Of a stretch of 64,000 nucleotides of DNA, positions 18,445 through 26,466 are shown piece by piece (within the stretch, counting starts at the first letter, position 1; every line of letters starts with the position of its first letter). The notes under the pieces were generated by a model. That model saw only the letters and a list, made by a program, of their open reading frames with translations, ran no database searches and was not told where the DNA came from. The position numbers and the translations under genes were made by a program. The DNA is from Acidiferrobacterales bacterium (GTDB lineage Bacteria; Pseudomonadota; Gammaproteobacteria; Acidiferrobacterales; SZUA-150), in NCBI GenBank assembly GCA_947258385.1, contig CAMYII010000105.1, positions 94,022 to 158,021 of the forward strand, written 5' to 3'.

Positions 18445-18945
18445 TTAGCCTTTAGCCTCTTCCTCTCCAAACAGCCGGCTTCGGGGGCCACTTCCGGTAA
18501 TGGCGCGGGTCACCCGATCCGTCGCACCCCGCTTCTCCAGTGTACGGCCAACACTCCACGTTCCCACAATCCCGGACCACCCGGCCCAAAATGCCGTCGG
18601 TAATTGAAATGCCTCCATGCGTGTACCGAATAAATCTGAAATGACTGGGACCAGAACATAGTTAACGAAAATGAAAACCAGTCCCGCATATACCACCGTT
18701 GGTCGGGCGCGCTTTGTGTAACTATCCCCTTGAGTCAGCTCAGCAACAAGAATTCTTTCCTTGGCCTGCAACTCAGACCGAAGGCTTTCTTCGATCTCAG
18801 AGTCGCGTTGCTGGAGCAGGGCCTCGAGCTTTAATTTGAAGTTCTGTTTTTCTTCTCCACTGAGATGAAACTTGTCGACCACACCACCCACCTGCTCCAC
18901 TACAGAACCGACACTTCCGCTAAATATCTTCGATAACCAGCTCAT
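18445..18945 (-). CDS. 3TM-type holin-like membrane protein
   Basis: A 166-residue protein with an amphipathic, charged N-terminus (coiled-coil-like, about 20-85) and hydrophobic segments from VVYAGLVFIFVNYVLVPVI (about 95-113) onward. The YTKRARPTVVYAG lead-in is typical of the phage holin 3TM family. It lies directly upstream of the amidase. Holins form membrane lesions that let endolysins reach the wall. I infer that it helps release eCIS particles, since the cassette has the same promoter type as the eCIS operons. Confidence 0.75.
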   Translation of the reverse strand: MSWLSKIFSGSVGSVVEQVGGVVDKFHLSGEEKQNFKLKLEALLQQRDSEIEESLRSELQAKERILVAELTQGDSYTKRARPTVVYAGLVFIFVNYVLVPVISDLFGTRMEAFQLPTAFWAGWSGIVGTWSVGRTLEKRGATDRVTRAITGSGPRSRLFGEEEAKG

Positions 18946-19009
18946 AGCTGCCTCTCCTCACTCATTGCTCACCAGGCCTGTCTATGCTAACCACTTTTAA
19001 GGGTGACTT

Positions 19010-19345
19010 TTATGAAACCACCTCAACTGGCGCAATCGGTGCTGTTTTCTTCACGGCCTCGATTCCCTGATCGCGCGCCGTTTCCGATGAATACATCTCG
19101 CTGTTGCCGATCACCTCCCCGTTCGCCGCCACCAGCACAAAATAAAACTGACCGTCTCCCGCCACGTTACGCTGATACCGCTCATCCTTCGCTGCGTTTT
19201 CCTTGACCGAGCCAATGCCATTACGACAACCCGACTCTGAGACATAGCCTTCGCTAACCAGGATCACCTCACCATTGCTTGCGCGGAGACGAAAATAAAG
19301 TTGATCGTCTTGACCTTTGTATATTTGAAACTTTGGATCATTCAT
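19010..19345 (-). CDS. DUF1508 (YegP-like) double-repeat protein
   Basis: A 111-residue protein made of two tandem DUF1508 repeats. The first has YFRLRASNGEVILVSEGY and the second FYFVLVAANGEVIGNSEMY; each is followed by a helix with EN/KK. The ATG at 19345 has GAGG upstream and is preferred to the TTG at 19351. It is the first gene after the sigma-54 promoter at 19528-19542 and precedes the holin and amidase. The molecular role of this family is not established; presence in a lysis-like operon is notable. Confidence 0.8.
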   Translation of the reverse strand: MNDPKFQIYKGQDDQLYFRLRASNGEVILVSEGYVSESGCRNGIGSVKENAAKDERYQRNVAGDGQFYFVLVAANGEVIGNSEMYSSETARDQGIEAVKKTAPIAPVEVVS

Positions 19346-19527
19346 CCTCAATTACCTCGCATGCATCATTTTTTTGTTAGGCTAAAATTGGATAACCTTT
19401 CCGTGCTTCATTCTAGCTCTATCATTCTTCTTGACGGACGTTCAGCACAGCAAAATGAGTGCCGTTTCTGTCTAGTGGTGATTTTGCTTAACGTTGCGGA
19501 TTGACTCGCATGACTTATTTCTCACTT

Positions 19528-19542
19528 GCAATCGACGTGCCA
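19528..19542 (-). promoter_or_regulatory. sigma-54 promoter for the DUF1508-holin-amidase operon
   Basis: On the minus strand the 15-mer reads TGGCACGTCGATTGC, an exact match to the -24/-12 consensus TGGCACG-N4-TTGC, about 180 bp before the DUF1508 start. The same 15-mer occurs ahead of the sigma-54 activator gene (59563-59577). The surrounding gap (19352-19788) holds no gene. Confidence 0.85.
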
Positions 19543-19605
19543 GCCTGCCAGTTATTGATAACTGCTTGAATATTCTAATAATACTCGACATATTAAGATT
19601 GGCAG

Positions 19606-19623
19606 TGGGTCATTGCTGACCCA
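19606..19623. promoter_or_regulatory. proximal activator-binding palindrome (GGGTC-N6-GACCC)
   Basis: TGGGTCATTGCTGACCCA is a near-perfect palindrome centred about 72 bp upstream of the -24 element at 19542. Position and symmetry fit an enhancer site for a Fis-type helix-turn-helix sigma-54 activator. Confidence 0.65.
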
Positions 19624-19691
19624 ATGCAACAAGTTGCAGTTCTTATTTGGCACGAAACCCTTTTCACTTGAAGTTGTGCAGCACACCGTGG

Positions 19692-19709
19692 TGGGTCGAT
19701 AATGACCCG
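19692..19709. promoter_or_regulatory. distal activator-binding palindrome (GGGTC-N6-GACCC)
   Basis: GGGTCGATAATGACCC sits about 158 bp upstream of the -24 element, with the same half-sites and 6-base spacer as the proximal copy. Two such sites are common for sigma-54 enhancers. Confidence 0.6.
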
Positions 19710-19788
19710 CCCCAGTAGATAGCGTTTTAGCGTAGTTATAATTACATTGGTCCTGGCTTTTGACACCCTCCTTGTTGATCCATACCAG

Positions 19789-20430
19789 TTACACACTGTT
19801 CCTGCGCCGAGCCGTCAATCGTCCAGGATGCCGGCGCACGTAGTATAGAGGCTCCTGTATTAGTCCGAACTTAGTCCCCTTCTCCGCGAGACGGACAATC
19901 CAGTCGACATCTTCCCCCCCGTTTCGCCTTTCTTCGTCAAACTGGATTGACCGAGTTGCGGTCAAGAACATAGCCGTAGCAAAATTGGTGTTGTCCACGA
20001 TGCCGTTGAAGGAAGTATAGCGCGAGATATCTATTCTATGTACAGTTCTCGTGTGCGTGTAGTGATTGGGGTGATGAAAGAAATACATCTGGGTGAAGAC
20101 CATCTCAAACCCGCCTTCTCGGATAAAATTCAGTTCCTGCTCCAATCTCAGAGGATGAGAGATGTCATCTGAATCCTGCCAGCACGCGACGGGTGATTCG
20201 ATAGCATCGAGAAGCGCATTTCTTGCGTACCCCACCCCCCTGTTTTGATCACTCCTGTGGAATACAATTCTTCGATCCTTAGGAATATGCTTCTGCGTCC
20301 CATCCGTCGAACCATCATCATAGATAACAATCCTGAAATCCTGGAAGGTCTGTGAAAATAGCTTTTCCAGGGCTTCGGATAGAAAACACTTCCGGTTATA
20401 TGTAGGTATCAAAACATCGACTTGGGCCAT
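19789..20430 (-). CDS. family 2 glycosyltransferase
   Basis: About 213 residues. VDVLIPTYNRKCFLSEAL opens a GT-A fold, IVIYDDGSTDGTQ carries the nucleotide-sugar-binding Asp, and WQDSDDISHPLRLEQE is the DXD-type metal site. AAGGGG eight bases before ATG at 20430 supports that start over an upstream GTG. It follows the five-module glycosyltransferase and is the last gene of the eCIS-side minus-strand series. The sugar and acceptor are unknown; a glycosylated particle surface or a surface glycan are the main options. Confidence 0.85.
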   Translation of the reverse strand: MAQVDVLIPTYNRKCFLSEALEKLFSQTFQDFRIVIYDDGSTDGTQKHIPKDRRIVFHRSDQNRGVGYARNALLDAIESPVACWQDSDDISHPLRLEQELNFIREGGFEMVFTQMYFFHHPNHYTHTRTVHRIDISRYTSFNGIVDNTNFATAMFLTATRSIQFDEERRNGGEDVDWIVRLAEKGTKFGLIQEPLYYVRRHPGRLTARRRNSV

Positions 20431-20608
20431 TTGTGATCCCCTTCGATATGCTTGCTCGATCGCTGACACGCTATACGACGAAATATGACGGTCCCGTTCT
20501 ACGGCATAATGGTCTTGAGAGCTTCAACCCAGCAGACACTTTTACAATCCGTCTCTGATTTCCCACCTTTCCCGTACTATGTCGTACCGATCCTTGCACG
20601 GAGTCAAC

Positions 20609-23600
20609 TTAACTTTTCACTGGAAACGCACGCCAGGTTCCAAGTTCCGTCACCACGCCAGTCTGAATGCTGTCATCTCGAACATATCGATCATAAATTG
20701 AGTCTGATACCGTCTGCGCCCGAAGCCAGCCTTCCTTTCGGGATAATGTCAAGACCGGTACTTGTCGTTCCTGGCAGGTTTTCCCGAGCCATATATCGGT
20801 CATATTTGGGATTTTGAATTGTGCGATGTTCAGCTCTAAACCTGATGAATGCCATGCCGCACATCCCGTGCCTACGATATGCACGCTCTTATCCTTCTTT
20901 AAATGCTGAGAAAAATGATAGACTGTTCGGTCACGATAATATGAGCGTACTCTCGGTTTTAGCAGTACTCCATGGAATCCTGCGACCGCCTGCCGGCGGT
21001 AACGTTCCACCGCGGCGACTAGCTTCGGGACGTAATCTTCAGGGTAAATTAGATCGTCGTCACAGGCAAGCAGGTAGCCTTCGTCGTCCTCACACCAAAA
21101 AAATTTTCCTGAGTCCCCCAGGTCACCATGATTTGCACTCCATGCCAGTTGAATACTTTGATGCTTAAGAAACTCTGGAATCTTCGTGTGCCTGTTCAAA
21201 TATACTTTCAATTGATCTACCTGTGGCAATAAACAATCGACGACTTTATGCAGCATGGATTCGCGGCTCGGGATCGTCGCCAATGAAGCGATAATACGGG
21301 TTGGTCGTCGTCGACGCCCCAGTTCTTCCACACCATCGATGTAGCGCATAGTTGTCATCGATTCTAGATCACGTATCGCATTGTTCATCAGGGACTGACC
21401 GTCTACATGAACTACGAGGCTCTTGTCTACGCGGTACATATGGAGTCCCGCACGATGTAGTTTTCTCGATAATGCCTGGCCAACACCGGTACTTAAACTC
21501 GGATCACGGCGCCAGCGATCCCACGACACAGGGGGCACCTCAAAATCAATTGCCTCAAGAAAACGTCGGTCGGCTACGAATATTTGATCGACCCACTGTG
21601 TTTGCCATTGAGATCCGACGCGCCTTGGTCTCACCCCAGTCCAACATGGGCGAGTATTTCTTGATTCGTCAATATGTATATTCAATGAAACCTTGCATGA
21701 ATCTTGAATCGCGCTCCATTCCGCTTCAGCCCTTTCAAAGAAGCGGTTGCATAACCTAAGATCGTCTTGCAAGAACGCAATCAGTGTATTTGAGTCTATA
21801 TCTATGAGTTCCTGATATACGTGTGAAATCCAGCGCCAGAAATGGTGCTTGCCATGATTTAAATCGGCACGCGAATAGCGCCAACCATTTCGTCCGATAA
21901 TTACTTTTGGCGCTGAATAATCGGAATGGCTCGCGTCATCGTAAACGCGAACTTCGACATCGATACCCCGCTTCTTTTCCTCTTCTAAGTCGCGCAATAA
22001 CTCCAGCAGCTGTAGAGGTCGCTCATATGTCATCACAACTGCAATCCACTTCTTTGGGAAGAAGGGCGTCGATGCGCGATGAGCGTTGTGGCTGCCAGTT
22101 CCCACTTCGATACTATCTAGGCTAGCCGGTAAATCGCGATTGTATTGGCACAGTTTTACAGGAGATGAATTGCTTGATTTCGTATTATCACGTTCTATTG
22201 TTCTACGAAGACGCCTCGACTCGTTTTTCAGGACCGTCGCGGACTCAGGATCGATATATCGTGAGCAGATCTCACGGATCTTCTGACAGAGAACTTCACG
22301 GTCAAGCTTGTCATGTAGAAATTCCTTATGGATGTAGAACGCTTCGGTATACATTTGTCTCAACCGGGAGAGTGCATTAGCACGCATCTCTGATCCCACT
22401 CTCGTGGGAAGGCCTTTTGTCAAAGAACTTGCACGTATGAAGCGGTGGTAAAGAACGTCATCAGTAAAGGCCAGCCGGCCTGTCATAAGCAGCAGATTGG
22501 TAATGAGCGTATCGTAACCGACACGGAAACCGCCATAATAACCACCGATAGCGTGCAGAGCCGACACTTCGTACAACCCGGTGTGATCGATATGGTGTAC
22601 AAGCCTCTCACTTAGTTCCAGGCGCTGATTTGGGCGTTGCCGAATAATGCGTTTCCCCTTTTGACCCCGCTCATAGTGATTCTTTGAAGCGGAGAATGCC
22701 CCTACAGCTTGTTCTTTATGTAGGTATTGCAATAAGGTCGATATGCGTTCTGGCTCGCTCCAATCATCGGCATCTTGAACTAGAAAATAAGTTGAGTCTG
22801 TGGCGTTCAACACGACCGCATCGGCAAAATACCGACCCCGGTTGCTTTGCAAATCAAAGCGGATCAGACGCTCATCATCGATATCCTCGAGCAGCCGCCA
22901 CGGCGACTCATCTCCGTCATTGACCACGACCAAGGTAAGATCTCGGTGTACCTGGCCAAGAATACTCTCAACTGCCCGGCGAATCGTATCGGCACAACCA
23001 AAATACGGTATCGAGACGGTTACACGCAAATCAGTCCCAGCGTGCGGCGAACCGTCTTTTGATTCAGTACTACATGCGGAATTTCGTCCCCAGGCAGTCA
23101 GACCAACGGGATGCCCCGAGCACGAATCAGCCTCTTGACGCAGTCTGCTGTAAAAGCGCATGTCATCTAGCAGCATAAAAGAGGGCTGTTCTACAACCTG
23201 CCAACCTCCTGCGTCGATATATTGACCGCATGTGAACTGCCACGTGTTGGCACCATGCCTGATATAGATCAATTTATTGCCATCGCACAGCTTTTCGAGT
23301 CTGGCATTGCGTGCCAAGGCCTCTTTGAGAAAATCAGCATCTTCTCCTAACGATCTATTCGGATACTTTGTTAAACGCTCCCAGACCTTGCGGTGGTACA
23401 TCATCGACCGTCCATGGATATTGGCAAAGAACATATTTCTGTGCAGCGCAGGCGTACAGCGCCAGAAACTCTGTTCGCAAATATCGAAGAACAAGCCGAC
23501 ATCGAGCCCGCAGATGTCGGCATCGCTTTCCCGAAGCGCTTTCACCTGGTAACTGAGCCGGTCTGGCGCGTACCAATCATCGTCATCCCAGTGCGCTATG

Positions 23601-24631
23601 ATCGACCCAGCGGCTTGTTGCAGGGCCAAATTACGTTTCTCTCCTACACTGACCCTTTTTTTGAGGCGGATGTATCGGATACGATCATCGAACGCAGTGA
23701 GATCGGAGAGATCATCGTCCCCATCGTCCACGATGACCAGCTCTTTAGATGGATAGTCCTGACGGTGAAAATACTTCAGCGACTGCACCACAAAGGGACG
23801 GCGGTTGCGCGTGGGCATGATACAGGTAACAAGCGGCTGTTTGGCGGTTATTTGCTTTCTTGAGGCACCGCTGTGCGTTTTCGCTGTATCTGGCATACAG
23901 AGTGTCGTCTTATTGTTCTTCGATGATACTTGAAGGTAGAAATCAAAATCCCTGCCCATGAGCGTATGAACCTTTTCTAGGGAATATCGACACCACCGAC
24001 TGCCGTTAATTCTACGCGGGTTAGTATTTGCGGCGTGAGTGATCGCTACATAAACGGCGAAGTCAGCAAGCGGCATCAGCTTCTTCGGCCGCTTGCTCCA
24101 GATGAAAAGAGTGTCCTCGCCCACATCCACCTCCGCAAACCGGTTTTCGCACCAAAACCGCTTGGTGTAGCAGAGGCTACCGCCCGCCACGAGTTGGATG
24201 TTGCGCTGGAATGGAAACCGATAACGCCAAGCCCGGCGTGTGACGGGGTCATAGAACAACATCTCATTCAAGCCACAGATATCCGCATTGTGCGCCAGCA
24301 AAGCATCAAGCTGATAGCGAATGCGTCGCTCGGCCATCCAATCGTCATCATCCCAATGAATGATTACCTCGCCACGCGCCTCTTCGCAGGCAAGGTTGCG
24401 TTTAGTGCCCAAGCTGTATCTTTGATCGAATTGGATATATCGAATACGGGGATCGACGGGGATTAGGTCTGAGACAGCATCACTACCATCATCCACGATG
24501 ATCAGTTCACGATCTGTATAGTCCTGGCGCTGAAAATACTCGATTGCCTTGGGTACAAACAGGCGCCGATTGTGAGTTGGCATGATGCATGACACAAGGA
24601 TCGCAGATTTAGATGCGGATAAGCGTTGCAT
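20609..24631 (-). CDS. giant five-module glycosyltransferase
   Basis: A 1340-residue protein with five GT-A-like modules in tandem. A (about 10-235): CIMPTHNRRLF and HWDDDDW. B (264-495): CIMPTRNRRPF and HWDDDDW, clearly a duplicate of A. C (535-740): VSIPYFGCADTIRRAV and QDADDW. D (860-1085): VVMTYERPLQLLELL and FLQDDLRL. E (1110-1335): IIASLATIPSRE and ACDDDLIYPEDY. All five keep an acidic metal-binding cluster. Most bacterial multi-GT proteins have two or three modules. It lies downstream of two ATP-grasp genes at the distal end of the eCIS cluster. It may build a short oligosaccharide on a particle protein, or a surface glycan; sequence does not say which. No membrane helix is seen. Confidence 0.85.
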   Translation of the reverse strand: MQRLSASKSAILVSCIMPTHNRRLFVPKAIEYFQRQDYTDRELIIVDDGSDAVSDLIPVDPRIRYIQFDQRYSLGTKRNLACEEARGEVIIHWDDDDWMAERRIRYQLDALLAHNADICGLNEMLFYDPVTRRAWRYRFPFQRNIQLVAGGSLCYTKRFWCENRFAEVDVGEDTLFIWSKRPKKLMPLADFAVYVAITHAANTNPRRINGSRWCRYSLEKVHTLMGRDFDFYLQVSSKNNKTTLCMPDTAKTHSGASRKQITAKQPLVTCIMPTRNRRPFVVQSLKYFHRQDYPSKELVIVDDGDDDLSDLTAFDDRIRYIRLKKRVSVGEKRNLALQQAAGSIIAHWDDDDWYAPDRLSYQVKALRESDADICGLDVGLFFDICEQSFWRCTPALHRNMFFANIHGRSMMYHRKVWERLTKYPNRSLGEDADFLKEALARNARLEKLCDGNKLIYIRHGANTWQFTCGQYIDAGGWQVVEQPSFMLLDDMRFYSRLRQEADSCSGHPVGLTAWGRNSACSTESKDGSPHAGTDLRVTVSIPYFGCADTIRRAVESILGQVHRDLTLVVVNDGDESPWRLLEDIDDERLIRFDLQSNRGRYFADAVVLNATDSTYFLVQDADDWSEPERISTLLQYLHKEQAVGAFSASKNHYERGQKGKRIIRQRPNQRLELSERLVHHIDHTGLYEVSALHAIGGYYGGFRVGYDTLITNLLLMTGRLAFTDDVLYHRFIRASSLTKGLPTRVGSEMRANALSRLRQMYTEAFYIHKEFLHDKLDREVLCQKIREICSRYIDPESATVLKNESRRLRRTIERDNTKSSNSSPVKLCQYNRDLPASLDSIEVGTGSHNAHRASTPFFPKKWIAVVMTYERPLQLLELLRDLEEEKKRGIDVEVRVYDDASHSDYSAPKVIIGRNGWRYSRADLNHGKHHFWRWISHVYQELIDIDSNTLIAFLQDDLRLCNRFFERAEAEWSAIQDSCKVSLNIHIDESRNTRPCWTGVRPRRVGSQWQTQWVDQIFVADRRFLEAIDFEVPPVSWDRWRRDPSLSTGVGQALSRKLHRAGLHMYRVDKSLVVHVDGQSLMNNAIRDLESMTTMRYIDGVEELGRRRRPTRIIASLATIPSRESMLHKVVDCLLPQVDQLKVYLNRHTKIPEFLKHQSIQLAWSANHGDLGDSGKFFWCEDDEGYLLACDDDLIYPEDYVPKLVAAVERYRRQAVAGFHGVLLKPRVRSYYRDRTVYHFSQHLKKDKSVHIVGTGCAAWHSSGLELNIAQFKIPNMTDIWLGKTCQERQVPVLTLSRKEGWLRAQTVSDSIYDRYVRDDSIQTGVVTELGTWRAFPVKS

Positions 24632-24740
24632 AGGCGGTCACAACATATGCACCGTGCCGAAGCCCGATAGCACGTAATGCGTGACTATTGCCAGGTTGAT
24701 CACGTTACTCATTAAAATTGCTGACCTACCACAGTTTTTG

Positions 24741-25685
24741 CTAGGTACTTACTCTAGTTTGGTTTTTCTTCGTATCAGTCAATACGCGCGCCATCGCCTC
24801 TGCCATGGGAAGGCCTGTGCGCTTTTCATAGTAGCTGAACCCCGGCGAGGGATTGACTTCGAAACAATACCATTCACCGTCTGGCGTACGTCGCAGATCT
24901 ACTCCTGAAACGACCAAGCCAAGCCCTTTGGTAAGCCGTGCGCAGCGCGCGAGCAATTCATCGGGCAACTCGACAGGACGCATCTCGACATCGAAACCCT
25001 GTCTGCTCGCATAACGATAGTCATCGGCCTGAGACAGAATTTGCACACAAAAGGTTTCATCACCGATCACGTGTACCCTGTAGTCAGTTCCCGGTATATA
25101 TTCCTGGAATTGTGTCGGGCACCACCTGATCGCCTCAAGACGATCGAATTTATCGCGGGTAAGCTTGGCAATGATACTACGCACGCCGCTCACCGACTTA
25201 TAAATGAGCGTTCCGTACTGTCGATAAAAATCGATGACCGCATCGGGGCTTGTCGTGACCAGGGTCTCCGGGACCTTGAAGCCGAGGGCATTGATCAACG
25301 ATGCCTGATACGGCTTGGAACCATTCGACGCCATGGCGGAAAGGCGATTCACTACCAGCGTAGGTGTCACTTCCAGCCACGTAAGCAGCGCCTGTTCCAA
25401 TGCGACTGCGTGCATCCACGCGGCACTTTGCTCACCTGCCTCCTGCAGTGCAGGCAGCCGACGCCAGTCCCAGCAACGTACGTAGACCGCCGTCACCTGA
25501 CTCAGCTCGACGCGCTGCTCATTGACCCGAAGATAACCGTGAATGGATCCGTTATACCTGCTCTCGATCTGCGTATCGAGTAACTGATATTGGTCCAGCA
25601 GAACAAAGGGGGTACGCCGTCGCTCAAGCACCTCGTGAACACACGCCAGTGGGCCGTCTTCCAATATTCCCCACAGCAGAATCAT
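24741..25685 (-). CDS. RimK-like ATP-grasp ligase
   Basis: A 314-residue protein. The N-terminal pre-ATP-grasp part begins MILLWGILEDGPLACV. The ATP-grasp core shows the nucleotide-binding Lys in GTLIYKSVSGVRSI, then QEYIPGTDYRVHVIGD, GVDLRRTPDG and a metal-binding CFEVNPSPGFSYYE with intact E-X-N. Such enzymes make ATP-dependent amide or ester bonds, for example adding amino acids to proteins or cross-linking peptides. It starts 1 bp after the stop of a related but degenerate partner, so they are coupled and may form a heterodimer. The natural target is unknown; the Ig/KEKE protein directly upstream is a candidate. Confidence 0.75.
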   Translation of the reverse strand: MILLWGILEDGPLACVHEVLERRRTPFVLLDQYQLLDTQIESRYNGSIHGYLRVNEQRVELSQVTAVYVRCWDWRRLPALQEAGEQSAAWMHAVALEQALLTWLEVTPTLVVNRLSAMASNGSKPYQASLINALGFKVPETLVTTSPDAVIDFYRQYGTLIYKSVSGVRSIIAKLTRDKFDRLEAIRWCPTQFQEYIPGTDYRVHVIGDETFCVQILSQADDYRYASRQGFDVEMRPVELPDELLARCARLTKGLGLVVSGVDLRRTPDGEWYCFEVNPSPGFSYYEKRTGLPMAEAMARVLTDTKKNQTRVST

Positions 25686-25686
25686 T

Positions 25687-26466
25687 TTAGGCAGTTCCGG
25701 CTTGCTCTAATAGGCTCGACCATTCAAAGAAATAGGGCGGCATCGCTTCCACAATTTCTTCGGTCAAGACAGGCCAAGGATCGGCATTCAGAAGAATGAA
25801 CTCATCATCAGATCTGGCGAATGTGACGGACAATAAATCGACATGGGCCGCCTGGGCAAGTGAATACGCACGCCTAGTTAGGACCTGATCGGCACTGGTA
25901 AAGGAGCGTCCATCGAGTAGCGTCAATGTTATTGACTCTCTGAAAGACAAAATATCCTCTTGCCGTGGTGATGAGGAGGCCACATCGTATTGCACACCGT
26001 GGCACACAGGCGCGACTGGAATACCGAGCTTCGATGCCAGCGCCAACCACTGCTCTTGGCGCCAATTGGGTCCGGAAAGCGTGTTGGCCGTCGGTCGGTT
26101 AATCACGCGGCAATTGATACTGGTCAACAGCGCCAGCAGAAAGGCATTCATCTCAGCAACGACATAGGCACGGTCTTCAAGCGCAATATGATAAACATCT
26201 GACCCAACAATAGCAGGGATGCGGGTATAAACACCAACAACATCAGCACTGCAGATCGTCTCTTGGGATACGACCATCTTCGTAGCACCCAGATCAGGCA
26301 CCCTATAAGACCAACCCGACGAGGAAAGATCAGCGGGCGTCATGAGTGACGCCCCATAACGTGCCCAGCGCTCAACCAGCATGCGAGCCTCCGAATCCCA
26401 ATGATGCGCAAGTACGACAATCATTTTATTCTCCGCTGACCTTTCACGGTCAAGCTCCACTGACAT
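25687..26466 (-). CDS. degenerate ATP-grasp-like partner protein
   Basis: About 259 residues from the ATG at 26466, which has GGAGGAG seven bases upstream; the ATG at 26424, with its own GGAG, is the other candidate and begins at MIVVLAHHWDSEARML. Architecture parallels the next gene: NRPTANTLSGPNW resembles the partner's VNRLSAMASNGSK segment, and the C-terminal FILLNADPWPVL sits where ATP-grasp enzymes have E-X-N-P, with the metal-binding Glu replaced by Leu. It is therefore probably non-catalytic, serving as substrate-recognition or scaffold subunit. It overlaps the end of the Ig-repeat gene by 17 bp, coupling it to that gene. Confidence 0.6.
   Translation of the reverse strand: MSVELDRERSAENKMIVVLAHHWDSEARMLVERWARYGASLMTPADLSSSGWSYRVPDLGATKMVVSQETICSADVVGVYTRIPAIVGSDVYHIALEDRAYVVAEMNAFLLALLTSINCRVINRPTANTLSGPNWRQEQWLALASKLGIPVAPVCHGVQYDVASSSPRQEDILSFRESITLTLLDGRSFTSADQVLTRRAYSLAQAAHVDLLSVTFARSDDEFILLNADPWPVLTEEIVEAMPPYFFEWSSLLEQAGTA

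Noticed and set aside
19649..19663. TGGCACG on the plus strand in the 19.35-19.79 kb gap
   Set aside because: The -12 half is CCTT instead of TTGC and no plus-strand gene follows, so it is not a sigma-54 promoter.
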